From assembly GCA_900319005.1 (NCBI GenBank), contig ONMV01000001.1, positions 186,001 through 250,000 of the forward strand: a stretch of DNA of 64,000 bases, written 5' to 3'. The DNA comes from an uncultured Bacteroidales bacterium (GTDB lineage: Bacteria; Bacteroidota; Bacteroidia; Bacteroidales; Paludibacteraceae). A model generated the notes under the pieces. The model worked only from the letters and a program-made list of their open reading frames with translations, searched no databases and had not been told where the DNA came from. The position numbers and the translations under genes are program-made. Every line of letters starts with the position of its first letter. Within the stretch, counting starts at the first letter, position 1. Below, one piece after another: positions 51,164 through 59,091 of the stretch.

Positions 51164-51976
51164 ATGAGAATCGCAATTATTGGAGCGGGGAGTGTGGGCA
51201 CCAATCTGCATCATGCTTTTGAATTGAAGGGTGTTCGAACCGAGCTCATCCATGCGCGCCCTTTGACCGCTGAGCACCCGGAGTTATTAGAGGATCCGAG
51301 AGTGTCGGACGAGGTCCTGAATAGTTTTGATGTGTATATCTACACAATTGCTGACCATGCGTTACGGGAGGTCGTGTCGAAAGTGAATGCCCCCAAGGCA
51401 TTGCATATGCATACCTCCGGTTCAATGCCGATTGAGGTCTTTGGAGTCGATAAGCCCCATGCAGGTATTATGTATTTCTTCCAGAGTTTCAGCCGCGAAA
51501 AACTGATTGATGACTGGAGTGGAATACCTTGTTTCTTAGAGGGTAGGAACATAGACGACATAGCGGCTATTTACTCGTTGGCGCAAACTCTGACGAGCCG
51601 GATCTACGAGGCTTCACAGCACGACAGAGAACGGCTGCATATCGCCGGTGTGTTTGCCAATAACTATTCGAACCTCATGTACTGCATTGCGGCACAAGTG
51701 TTGGCAGATACGCAGATTCCTTTCGAAGCACTTCTTCCGCTGATTGACCAAACGGCAGCGAAAGTACACTCCATCCGACCTGTAGATGCCCAAACGGGCC
51801 CGGCTCAACGAGGGGATGAGGTGGTGATGAAGAAGCATATGGAGATTCTGAAAGAATTAAAAATTAAAAATTACGAATTAGGAATGACGAATAATTCCGA
51901 TTCGTTTAGCGGGGAAGAATTGTGCAAAGTTTATCAAGAACTCGCAGCGTTAATCGTGAAAGCGCATACTCATTGA
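51164..51976 (+). CDS. Rossmann-like DUF2520 protein
   Basis: A 270-residue protein with an NAD(P)-binding N-terminus (RIAIIGAGSVGTNLHHAF), the conserved HMHTSGSMPIEVF and GIMYFFQSFSRE, and a helical C-terminal domain of DUF2520 type (HIAGVFANNYSNLMY). Family members resemble F420/NADP oxidoreductases or ketopantoate reductases; substrate unknown. Between residues about 230 and 245 lies an AT-rich insertion KELKIKNYELGMTNNSDS, encoded by an AATTAAAAATTACGAATTA-type repeat. The gene's last 71 bp overlap mutY on the other strand. Confidence 0.8.
   Translation: MRIAIIGAGSVGTNLHHAFELKGVRTELIHARPLTAEHPELLEDPRVSDEVLNSFDVYIYTIADHALREVVSKVNAPKALHMHTSGSMPIEVFGVDKPHAGIMYFFQSFSREKLIDDWSGIPCFLEGRNIDDIAAIYSLAQTLTSRIYEASQHDRERLHIAGVFANNYSNLMYCIAAQVLADTQIPFEALLPLIDQTAAKVHSIRPVDAQTGPAQRGDEVVMKKHMEILKELKIKNYELGMTNNSDSFSGEELCKVYQELAALIVKAHTH
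51855..51897. repeat. AATTAAAAATTACGAATTA-type repeat, coding copy
   Basis: AT-rich tandem of AATTAAAA, AATTACG and AATTAGG steps read through in frame as KIKNYELGMTNN. Related to the intergenic arrays at 1291, 3375 and 59011. Confidence 0.6.
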
Positions 51977-52937
51977 GATCTTCCCAATGAATGAGCATAG
52001 TGCCGGGTATCTCCGGCATTTTTTGTACCTTATGTATTATATAACGCGCGTGAAGCTTTTGATGCGAGAGTACGTGGGTGAATTCGAAGGCCTCTTCGCT
52101 GTTAGATTCCTCGCACGGGAACTCATACAGGTGATACCAGATATCCTTGGGATTCTCACGTTTCCGGATTAATGTGTATATCTCTGAAGGCTGACCATTT
52201 ACGCAAGTCTGACCCTGCTGCAAATAAATATGGTAAGTGAACCATCTTTCTCGTATTTTGGGACGTGGTTTGCGGACGGGGAGCAGTTCGGCTGTACCGT
52301 GCGCGTAACCGAGACACACGCTTTGCAGCGGACAGGTGAGACAGTTATCGCCGAGAGATGGCGTACAATGGAGAGCGCCGAACTCCATGATAGCGGAGTT
52401 GAAGAGACGCGGGTGAGCATGGTCAAGGAGTGTCTCTATCTGCTGGTGAAAGAGTTTCTTGCCCGCAGTAGTGTCAAAGGGCTCGTCTATATCCAGCAGA
52501 CGTGCTACCACCCGATAGACATTCCCATCCATAGCCGGATAAGGTTGGTTATAGGCGAAAGAAGAAATAGCTCCCGCGGTATAATCACCGATACCAGGCA
52601 GCGAGCGGATGTCCTCAAAACGGGTAGGGAAGGGTGCCCAACCGTTGGCAACAATCATTTGCGCGGCTTTATGCAGATTGCGCGCCCTTGAATAATAACC
52701 CAACCCCTGCCATTCACGGAGCACTTCCGCTTCGTCTGCTGCGGCTAAATCTTCCACACGGGGCCATCTTGCCACAAAACGCATATAGTAATCCAAGCCC
52801 TGAGCGACACGGGTCTGCTGTAAAATGACCTCGCTGAGCCAAATGAAATAGGCATCTTCGGTTTCTCGCCAAGGAAGGATTCGGCGATTGGATTCATACC
52901 AACGATATAAATTACTATATACGAATGAATTGGGCAT
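51906..52937 (-). CDS. mutY: A/G-specific adenine glycosylase MutY
   Basis: Removes adenine paired with 8-oxoguanine. Signatures: WREDA-like start PWRETEDAYFIWLSEVILQQ, the helix-hairpin-helix and catalytic region LPGIGDYTAGAI and MDGNVYRV, and iron-sulphur cysteines HCTPSLGDNCLTCPLQSVC. The first cysteine spacing is seven residues rather than the usual six. The C-terminal NUDT-like domain is present (TYHIYLQQGQT). The start at 52937 (MPNSFVYS) lies downstream of the promoter at 52979-53009; an upstream frame extension to 53039 would precede it. Confidence 0.92.
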   Translation of the reverse strand: MPNSFVYSNLYRWYESNRRILPWRETEDAYFIWLSEVILQQTRVAQGLDYYMRFVARWPRVEDLAAADEAEVLREWQGLGYYSRARNLHKAAQMIVANGWAPFPTRFEDIRSLPGIGDYTAGAISSFAYNQPYPAMDGNVYRVVARLLDIDEPFDTTAGKKLFHQQIETLLDHAHPRLFNSAIMEFGALHCTPSLGDNCLTCPLQSVCLGYAHGTAELLPVRKPRPKIRERWFTYHIYLQQGQTCVNGQPSEIYTLIRKRENPKDIWYHLYEFPCEESNSEEAFEFTHVLSHQKLHARYIIHKVQKMPEIPGTMLIHWEDLNEYALSRLTLRVLDKLCTILPR

Positions 52938-52978
52938 AAAATTTGTGAATTTTGGACTAAAAATACCAAAATCGGGTG

Positions 52979-53009
52979 CAAAATTACAAAAAAATGCACA
53001 AATTTGCAA
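52979..53009 (-). promoter_or_regulatory. promoter of mutY
   Basis: On the minus strand TTGC (53006-53009), 19 bp, TAATTTTG (52979-52986). Confidence 0.65.
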
Positions 53010-53027
53010 TTTTTTTTGCGAAAAACT

Positions 53028-53057
53028 TTTGTATTTCAATAATTTATAGTAACTTTG
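53028..53057 (+). promoter_or_regulatory. promoter of the HU gene
   Basis: TTTG (53028-53031) and TAACTTTG (53050-53057) with 18 bp between; divergent from the mutY promoter. Confidence 0.7.
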
Positions 53058-53101
53058 CAGAGTTTTTTGATTATTAACAAAAAAATATAGGTATAATTGC
53101 T

Positions 53102-53386
53102 ATGACTAAAGCAGAATTAGTAAACGACATTGCGATCGCTACCGGTTATGACAAGACTTCCATCGGAGTGATTGTTGAGTCCTTCATGGACAACATTAAA
53201 AAGAATGTTACCAAGGGTGAGAATGTATATCTCCGTGGTTTCGGTAGTTTTGTATCCAAGACGCGTAAAGCAAAGATAGCCCGCAATATTTCGCAGAGCA
53301 CATCCATCCGCGTTCCGGAGCATCAAATCGCTGCATTCAAACCGGCAGCAGAGTTCGCACAGGCGATGCGTGACAAGAAAAAATAA
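53102..53386 (+). CDS. HU-family DNA-binding protein
   Basis: A 94-residue nucleoid protein: helical dimerisation part (TKAELVNDIAIATGYDKTSI), then VYLRGFGSFVSKTRKAK and the flexible arm ARNISQSTSIRVPEH with the Pro that intercalates DNA, closing AAFKPAAEFA. HU/IHF bends DNA and organises the chromosome. Followed by the mS38-like gene. Confidence 0.93.
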   Translation: MTKAELVNDIAIATGYDKTSIGVIVESFMDNIKKNVTKGENVYLRGFGSFVSKTRKAKIARNISQSTSIRVPEHQIAAFKPAAEFAQAMRDKKK

Positions 53387-53424
53387 TAAATATATTCAGT
53401 ATAACATTTTAATAACTAACCATT

Positions 53425-53514
53425 ATGCCAAACGGAAAGAAGCATAAGAGACATAAGATGTCAACGCACAAACGTAAAAAACGTCTGCGTAAGAATCGTC
53501 ATAAGCATAAGTAA
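53425..53514 (+). CDS. tiny basic mS38/AURKAIP1-like protein
   Basis: A 29-residue Lys/Arg/His-rich peptide MPNGKKHKRHKMSTHKRKKR ... RHKHK. It resembles the short AURKAIP1/COX24-type proteins annotated in Bacteroidota, related to mitochondrial mS38 and bacterial bS22-like ribosomal proteins. Ribosome association is therefore likely but not shown here. It lies between the HU gene and a strong terminator. Confidence 0.8.
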   Translation: MPNGKKHKRHKMSTHKRKKRLRKNRHKHK

Positions 53515-53531
53515 TTGACGATGTTTTTTCA

Positions 53532-53585
53532 GCTTTGTGGTGTATGACTTGCCCAAGTGAGGGTAAGTTGCCACAAGGCTTTTTT
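53532..53585 (+). terminator. terminator after the mS38-like gene
   Basis: GCTTTGTGG (53532-53540) pairs with CCACAAGGC (53571-53579) with one G-U pair; inside it ACTTGCCC pairs with GGGTAAGT; then TTTTTT. Confidence 0.85.
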
Positions 53586-53613
53586 ATTTATTGTTTAATT
53601 AATCCTTTCAAGT

Positions 53614-55512
53614 ATGAAAAGCGAATTGATTGTGGACGTACAGCCTCAAGAGATCGCAATTGCGCTAACGGAGGATGACCGCTTGCAGGAAGTGGCGCGT
53701 GAGAAACGTGACCAAGACAACTTCTCTGTGGGGAATATCTATTACGGTCGTGTCAAGAAAGTTATGCCTGCGCTTAATGCCGTCTTTGTGGATGTAGGTC
53801 ATGAGAAAGAAGCTTTTCTGCATTATTTGGATTTAGGTTCTCAGTTTCGTACGCTGCAAACGTATGTTACCAAAGCCGTTTCGGACAGACGTCATGTGCC
53901 ATTAATTACGAAGACACAACGTAAACCGGAGGTAGGCAAAGAGGGGCAGATCTCGGATGTTCTCAAGGTGGGCGACCCTATTTTAGTGCAGGTTTCCAAA
54001 GAGCCGATAAACACAAAGGGGCCTCGTCTGACCGCAGAGATTTCGATAGCAGGACGTAATATCGTCCTGATGCCTTTTGCCGACGGCGTTATGGTATCTC
54101 AGAAGATTAAACGCGAGGCGGAACGTCAACGTCTCAAACAACTGATGCTTTCCATCAAGCCTGCGGGTTTCGGAATCATCGTGCGTACTGTAGCAGAAGA
54201 CAAGCGAGTGGCTGAGTTGGACAATGAATTGCGATTACTGGTAGAGCGCTGGGAGCAGACTGTGAAAAGTCTCCAGCAGAAAGAACCCGTAAGTCTCGTG
54301 AGTGAAGAGATGGGACGGACGCTCGGTATTATCCGGGATGTGCTCAATCCTGATTTTACCTCTATTCAGATCAATGACAAAGACACCTATGATGATGTTC
54401 GTCATTATTTAGAGTTGATTGCTCCCGAGAGCGCAAAGATTGTCAAACTCTATCAAGGCACACAGCCTATCTTTGACCATTTCGACATCACCCGTCAGAT
54501 GAAAACGGGACTCGGTAGGACGGTCGGTTTTAAACATGGGGGATACCTCATTATTGATAGAACCGAAGCACTGTTCTCCATTGATGTCAATTCCGGCAGC
54601 AAGAAGATCTATGAGGACCAAGAGGAGAATGCGTTCCAATTCAACATGTTGGCGGCGGATGAGTTGGTTCACCAACTTCGTTTGCGCGATATTGGCGGTA
54701 TCATCATTGTGGATTTCATCGACATGGATGACAAAGGCCACCAGCAGGAGTTGTACGATTATGTACGCAAACTGATGGAACGCGACCGCGCTAAGCACAA
54801 TGTGCTTCCGCTCAGTAAGTTCGGCCTTATGCAAATCACGCGTCAGCGCGTTCGTCCGGCGGTAGAGGTTGAGGTGATGGAGACTTGTCCTACCTGTATG
54901 GGAAAGGGAAAAATCCAGCCGTCTATTCTCTTTACCGACCAGATAGCAGAGATGTGCGAACATATGCATGAGCAGTATGGACGGGGATTGAAGTTGCATC
55001 TGCACCCCTATGTCTATGCCTATGTCAGCCGCGGATGGTTATTCTCTCTCAAAGCCAAATGGCAACTTCAGTATGGTGTGAAAGTGGTGGAAAACCAATC
55101 ACTGGGCATGCTGGAGATGCGTTTCTTGGATGCAAAAGGTCAAATCGTGCAGCATAAGCATGAAGAGCCGAAGGAGGAGAAAAAAGATGATCCGAAACCG
55201 GAACCGAAGGAAGAACAACCCAAACAGGTGGAACAGCCTAAATCGGTTGAGAAACCCAAACAGGTAGAACAACCTAAACCGGTTGAGAAGCCCAAGGTAG
55301 AGCAACCAAAGCCGGTAGAGCTGCCGCAAGAAGAGGAGACTCCGAAGAAAAAGACAGCGCGGCGAAGCGCTAAGAAAGCGGCTAAACCTGCGCCTGTTGA
55401 ACCGGCAGAGAAATCTCCTGCAGAGACCAAAGCACCTACTGCGGTTAAGAAACGCGCGCGTAGAAAGAAAGCTGAAAATGCAGAAAGCAAACAAAAAACA
55501 GAGACCGCATAA
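53614..55512 (+). CDS. rng: ribonuclease G/E family protein
   Basis: A 632-residue endoribonuclease of the RNase E/G family, acting in rRNA processing and mRNA decay. An S1-like domain (about 38-125) is followed by the catalytic domain with the metal-binding aspartates in LFSIDVNSGSKK (about 325) and GGIIIVDFIDM (about 368), then the zinc-link cysteines TCPTCMGKGK. The C-terminal 110 residues are a Lys/Pro/Glu tail of repeating EQPKPVEKPK units and a basic end, typical of scaffolding tails. The last codons lie in the terminator stem at 55492-55526. Confidence 0.92.
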   Translation: MKSELIVDVQPQEIAIALTEDDRLQEVAREKRDQDNFSVGNIYYGRVKKVMPALNAVFVDVGHEKEAFLHYLDLGSQFRTLQTYVTKAVSDRRHVPLITKTQRKPEVGKEGQISDVLKVGDPILVQVSKEPINTKGPRLTAEISIAGRNIVLMPFADGVMVSQKIKREAERQRLKQLMLSIKPAGFGIIVRTVAEDKRVAELDNELRLLVERWEQTVKSLQQKEPVSLVSEEMGRTLGIIRDVLNPDFTSIQINDKDTYDDVRHYLELIAPESAKIVKLYQGTQPIFDHFDITRQMKTGLGRTVGFKHGGYLIIDRTEALFSIDVNSGSKKIYEDQEENAFQFNMLAADELVHQLRLRDIGGIIIVDFIDMDDKGHQQELYDYVRKLMERDRAKHNVLPLSKFGLMQITRQRVRPAVEVEVMETCPTCMGKGKIQPSILFTDQIAEMCEHMHEQYGRGLKLHLHPYVYAYVSRGWLFSLKAKWQLQYGVKVVENQSLGMLEMRFLDAKGQIVQHKHEEPKEEKKDDPKPEPKEEQPKQVEQPKSVEKPKQVEQPKPVEKPKVEQPKPVELPQEEETPKKKTARRSAKKAAKPAPVEPAEKSPAETKAPTAVKKRARRKKAENAESKQKTETA

Positions 55513-55526
55513 GTCTCTGTTTTTTG
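55492..55526. terminator. bidirectional terminator overlapping the 3' end of rng
   Basis: CAAAAAACAGAGAC (55492-55505) pairs perfectly over 14 bp with GTCTCTGTTTTTTG (55513-55526). The stop codon of rng is in the 7-base loop. It serves rng and the opposing 55532 gene. Confidence 0.9.
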
Positions 55527-55531
55527 TTTAT

Positions 55532-56038
55532 TCATTCACTCACTTCTTCGCTCTCAGCCTCTTCCTCTATGTTAGCTCCCGGAACGTATTTTTTGAGCAC
55601 GCGTGCCACGCCGGTGGTCCATGAGTTGATAGAATCGCTATCCATCTGCAGACCACTAATCATCTTTACAGCTTGGTCGATAGGCATGCCGTATCGGAGG
55701 ACACCGGAGATAAGGCGGGCGTAGTTCCAGAACTCGCGGTCGAACTTATAACTGAGTCCTTCTACCGTTGTTTTGAAACCGCGCGTGTTGACAAACTGGA
55801 AGTCATAACGTTTCGAGCCGTCTTCTTGTACTACCTTGATAATCTTACCTTTTGTAACTGATTTAGGCAATGCGATGCCCATCTCATCATCGGCTAAACC
55901 AGTGAAGATCTCGTATGGACGACCGTCTTTGAGACCAACGAAGGCAATCCATTTGTCTTTTTGGTTTTGGAAGCGAACGACGTCACATTCCAGTTCTGCG
56001 GGGCGCTTCAAGAGCGTTGAGTTATCTTGTGTTTCCAT
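55532..56038 (-). CDS. stand-alone NrdJ C-terminal-like protein
   Basis: A 168-residue protein like the C-terminal region of adenosylcobalamin-dependent (class II) ribonucleotide reductase: LKRPAELECDVVRFQNQKDK, IAFVGLKDGRPYEIFTG, RYDFQF and FWNYARLISGVLRYGMP. In some bacteria this region is a separate subunit, NrdJb. Here it has its own ATG with no reductase catalytic part before it, and it lacks the terminal CxxC redox tail, keeping just one cysteine. It is separated by 11 bp from the thioesterase gene. Role uncertain: a regulatory partner or a leftover subunit. Confidence 0.75.
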   Translation of the reverse strand: METQDNSTLLKRPAELECDVVRFQNQKDKWIAFVGLKDGRPYEIFTGLADDEMGIALPKSVTKGKIIKVVQEDGSKRYDFQFVNTRGFKTTVEGLSYKFDREFWNYARLISGVLRYGMPIDQAVKMISGLQMDSDSINSWTTGVARVLKKYVPGANIEEEAESEEVSE

Positions 56039-56049
56039 ATGCTAATGGG

Positions 56050-56766
56050 TTAATCGCTAATCGTAATTTTAGCGGAACAACTGGTTTCGTTATTTTCGTT
56101 TTTCATCTGATATTGAACACCATCTTCACTAACGAGATAATAGGTTTGTAAACTATCACCAAGCATGGCTTCCTTGGAATAGTTGATGTCCAGCCGTACT
56201 TTTTTCCCGTAATAATCAGGAAGATAGGCGTCTGTCATGGCCTGGAGGTAACGGCAGCTATTACAATGTCCGTTATAATCGATGTCCGAATAGACGATTG
56301 TATGCTGCGCACATCCCGTCGGTTCAGGGATGGTGGTCATGCGTACACGGGGCATATCAATCACTTCTCCGTCCACGGCATCATTGAACATCGGGTCGTC
56401 GAAGATATTGACAATCTCGCGTTTCTGCAGATCCAACACAGCCCAAACGGATTTGCATTGACCGATAAGTTTGTCTCCGCTGTAGATGCGGAAATTACGG
56501 GTGCTGAGCATATGGGCGTTGGACTCGATCCATGTCTCGAACCGTACTTTCTGGCAATGCGTAGGCAGTTCGTACATCTCTACGGAGAGCCGCGTCAGGA
56601 TCCATGTCAGCCCTCTCGGATGGAGGTTGGCGATACCGAATCCCAGTTCATCCGCCACTGTTCCCGCTACTTCCAGCAGGTAGTTCTCCAAGTTGAAGAG
56701 GCGGAGTTTTTTCTCGCCGTCCACCTCCTGGTATTTAATCTCGTATTCGTAATTATATTTCGCCAT
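56050..56766 (-). CDS. acyl-ACP thioesterase
   Basis: A 238-residue double-hotdog thioesterase that releases fatty acids from acyl carrier protein. Conserved parts: the substrate-tunnel strand RGLTWILTRLSVEMYELP, IRSNAH-like WIESNAHMLSTRNF, and DIDYNGHCNSCRYL, where Asp/Asn/His near the second hotdog are catalytic in the PF01643 family. Between the S9 peptidase and the NrdJ-like gene. Confidence 0.88.
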   Translation of the reverse strand: MAKYNYEYEIKYQEVDGEKKLRLFNLENYLLEVAGTVADELGFGIANLHPRGLTWILTRLSVEMYELPTHCQKVRFETWIESNAHMLSTRNFRIYSGDKLIGQCKSVWAVLDLQKREIVNIFDDPMFNDAVDGEVIDMPRVRMTTIPEPTGCAQHTIVYSDIDYNGHCNSCRYLQAMTDAYLPDYYGKKVRLDINYSKEAMLGDSLQTYYLVSEDGVQYQMKNENNETSCSAKITISD

Positions 56767-56810
56767 TTTCGGATTTTCTTATTTACTCATTTGCTTATTT
56801 TTGCATTCTC

Positions 56811-58982
56811 TTATCTTAACCAGCGGTCGAGCCAGTTGCGGAACTCGCGTTGCCAGAGGATGCCGTTCTGGGGTTTGAGGACCCAGTGGTTCTCGTCCGG
56901 GAAGATGAGGAGTTCGGCAGGTACGCCGCGCATCTTGGCGGCATCGAAGGCTGCCATGGCTTGGTTAGCAAGGATACGGTAGTCTTTCTCTCCATGGATG
57001 CAGAGAATAGGGGTGTCCCATTTGTCCACGAACCGATGCGGACTGTTAGCAAAGGTACGCTGTGCAATTTGGTTGTTTTTGTCCCAATACGCACCGCCCA
57101 TATCCCAGTTGGCGAACCATTTTTCCTCGGTTTCAAGGTATTGCATCTCCATGTTGAAGATACCATCGTGTGCGATGAACGCCTTAAAGCGTCCGTCGTG
57201 GTGACCTGCGATCCAATAGACACTGAAGCCACCAAAAGAAGCACCCACACAGCCCAGATGGTCTTTGTCCACATAAGGCTCTTTGCAGAACTCGTCAATA
57301 GCCGTGAAATAATCCTTCATACACTGACCACCATAGTCACCGGAGATCTCTTCGTTCCATGCTTTGCCGAATCCCGGCAGGCCGCGTCTGTTCGGAGCGA
57401 CGATGATATAATCGCCGGCAGACATCATCATAAAGTTCCAACGGAAAGACCAGAACTGCGAAACAGGACTTTGCGGACCACCTTCACAATAGAGGATCGT
57501 CGGGTATTTCTTAGACGGGTCGAAATGCGGCGGATAGATGATCCAAGTCAACATCTGCTTTCCGTCCGTCGTCTTCTGCCAACGAGGCTCTACGGTCGAA
57601 CGCTCGATTTGGTTATAAATATTGTCGTTCTCGCTCGTCAACTTATCCAACAACTGATTATAGGTGTCAAAAGGTTGGTCGTACCATACCTCCGTGTGAG
57701 CCATTTTCTCGCTATCCTTGTGTAACCATTCCGCTACATCGAGACGGTAAATCTCGTTTGCCTGACGCATGGAGTGACCCAAGACAAAAGCATAATGGTC
57801 GCTCACATCGCCTAAACCAAGGTCAAATTGACCGTCCGTCAGTTTGTTGACCTGTCCGTCTAAAGTCACACGGTAGAGTTGCACGGTAGCATGCCAACAG
57901 GCGGTGAAGAGGATGGATGAGTCGTTGTACCACGCGTATTCATCTACGTTGGTGTCCATCGTGCGGCTGAGGAAGCGTTTCTCGCCGGTCGTCAGGTTCA
58001 TCACCATCAACCGATTTTCGTCGCTCTCATAACCGTCTCGTTCCATCGACTGCCATGCGATCCACTTGCCGTCCGGAGAATACGACGGATTGGTGTCATA
58101 ACCTTTGTTGACCGCTGTGATGTTTTTCTCCTCGCGCGTGCGTACATTATATAAATAGATGTCGCTATTGGTTGAAACGGCATAATCCAAGCCCGTTTTC
58201 TTGCGGCAGGTATAGGCTATTTCCTCGTTGTTCGGGTTCCAAGCCAACTGCTCAATTCCGCCGAATGGTTTCATCGGGCTCTCAAAAGCCGTCCCCTCAA
58301 GGATGTTTTGACATCCGCCAAGTTTGGCGGATTTGATTCGCTCACCCTCACCGTAGTACTCAATCTGCAGGTCGCAAACGAAGGGTTGTGGAGCTGTCTC
58401 GGTCCACTCGTCCCAGTGCTTGTACATCAGGTCCTCATGCATATGCCCGGTAGCCAGAGGCAGATCCGGATATTTGTCTGCGGTTGACTGAACAGTCTTC
58501 ACTTGTTTGATAAGGATGATTTTATCGCGCATCGGAGAGAGCAGGAAGCCCTCAATGTCATTTACCATTGGGTCATTTGGCATGACCTCCACTTCCTCTT
58601 TGTCGCGACGAAGGTATAGTTTGCCTCCCTTGAGGTACGCGAGACATCCGCTGTTGCCGAACCATGCGGGCTCGTTACCCACGAACTCATCCACTACCTG
58701 CATATTTTCATACGGATTGCAAATCCGAATCCACGTCGTACTCCGGTTCTCCTCGACGGAATAATAACTCACTGTGTATGCGAGCAGACCTGTCTCGATA
58801 TCACTTTTTACACTACCGATGCGACCCATCGCCCATAATCCTTCCGGAGTCAGGCGACCGCCTTCGATCGTAATTTGAGGTTTGGTGATTGGCGTTTTGC
58901 CCTCCTCTGCCTTTTGGCAGCTTACGCCCATTAAAGCCACTACTGCCATGATAAAGATGCGTATTTGTTTCATTGTTTTCAT
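56811..58982 (-). CDS. S9 family peptidase, lipoprotein
   Basis: A 723-residue prolyl-oligopeptidase-type lipoprotein: signal peptide with lipobox GVSC (about 18-21), a beta-propeller region (about 40-480) with WD-like strand pairs, and a C-terminal alpha/beta-hydrolase with nucleophile GASFGGFS (Ser about 584), Asp in GEKDYR and His in ENHWVLK. Such enzymes (DPP-type) trim dipeptides in the periplasm of asaccharolytic Bacteroidales. A palindrome (58313-58332) in the propeller region encodes SAKLGG. An alternative start lies three codons downstream. Confidence 0.9.
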   Translation of the reverse strand: MKTMKQIRIFIMAVVALMGVSCQKAEEGKTPITKPQITIEGGRLTPEGLWAMGRIGSVKSDIETGLLAYTVSYYSVEENRSTTWIRICNPYENMQVVDEFVGNEPAWFGNSGCLAYLKGGKLYLRRDKEEVEVMPNDPMVNDIEGFLLSPMRDKIILIKQVKTVQSTADKYPDLPLATGHMHEDLMYKHWDEWTETAPQPFVCDLQIEYYGEGERIKSAKLGGCQNILEGTAFESPMKPFGGIEQLAWNPNNEEIAYTCRKKTGLDYAVSTNSDIYLYNVRTREEKNITAVNKGYDTNPSYSPDGKWIAWQSMERDGYESDENRLMVMNLTTGEKRFLSRTMDTNVDEYAWYNDSSILFTACWHATVQLYRVTLDGQVNKLTDGQFDLGLGDVSDHYAFVLGHSMRQANEIYRLDVAEWLHKDSEKMAHTEVWYDQPFDTYNQLLDKLTSENDNIYNQIERSTVEPRWQKTTDGKQMLTWIIYPPHFDPSKKYPTILYCEGGPQSPVSQFWSFRWNFMMMSAGDYIIVAPNRRGLPGFGKAWNEEISGDYGGQCMKDYFTAIDEFCKEPYVDKDHLGCVGASFGGFSVYWIAGHHDGRFKAFIAHDGIFNMEMQYLETEEKWFANWDMGGAYWDKNNQIAQRTFANSPHRFVDKWDTPILCIHGEKDYRILANQAMAAFDAAKMRGVPAELLIFPDENHWVLKPQNGILWQREFRNWLDRWLR
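58313..58332. repeat. interspersed palindrome inside the S9 peptidase gene
   Basis: ATCCGCCAA (58313-58321) and TTGGCGGAT (58324-58332) form a perfect 9-bp inverted repeat around two bases. Same motif as 5456-5475. Confidence 0.75.
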
Positions 58983-58993
58983 AAAAAATCGTG

Positions 58994-59001
58994 CAAAGGT
59001 A
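58994..59001 (-). promoter_or_regulatory. -7 box for the S9 peptidase operon
   Basis: TACCTTTG on the minus strand (58994-59001). No clear TTTG lies 19 bp upstream, so the -33 element is weak. Confidence 0.5.
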
Positions 59002-59010
59002 CTAAAAATA

Positions 59011-59036
59011 ATTGAAAATTGAAAATTTAAAAATGA
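59011..59036. repeat. AATTGAAAATT-type repeat between divergent promoters
   Basis: Tandem ATTGAAA units in the 109-bp divergent region between the S9 peptidase gene and korA. Confidence 0.6.
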
Positions 59037-59040
59037 AAAT

Positions 59041-59072
59041 TTTGTTTTTTTTAAAAAAAAGTAGTACCTTTG
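59041..59072 (+). promoter_or_regulatory. promoter of korAB
   Basis: TTTG (59041-59044) and TACCTTTG (59065-59072), 20 bp apart. Confidence 0.7.
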
Positions 59073-59091
59073 CAGAAAATTTCTCTATATC

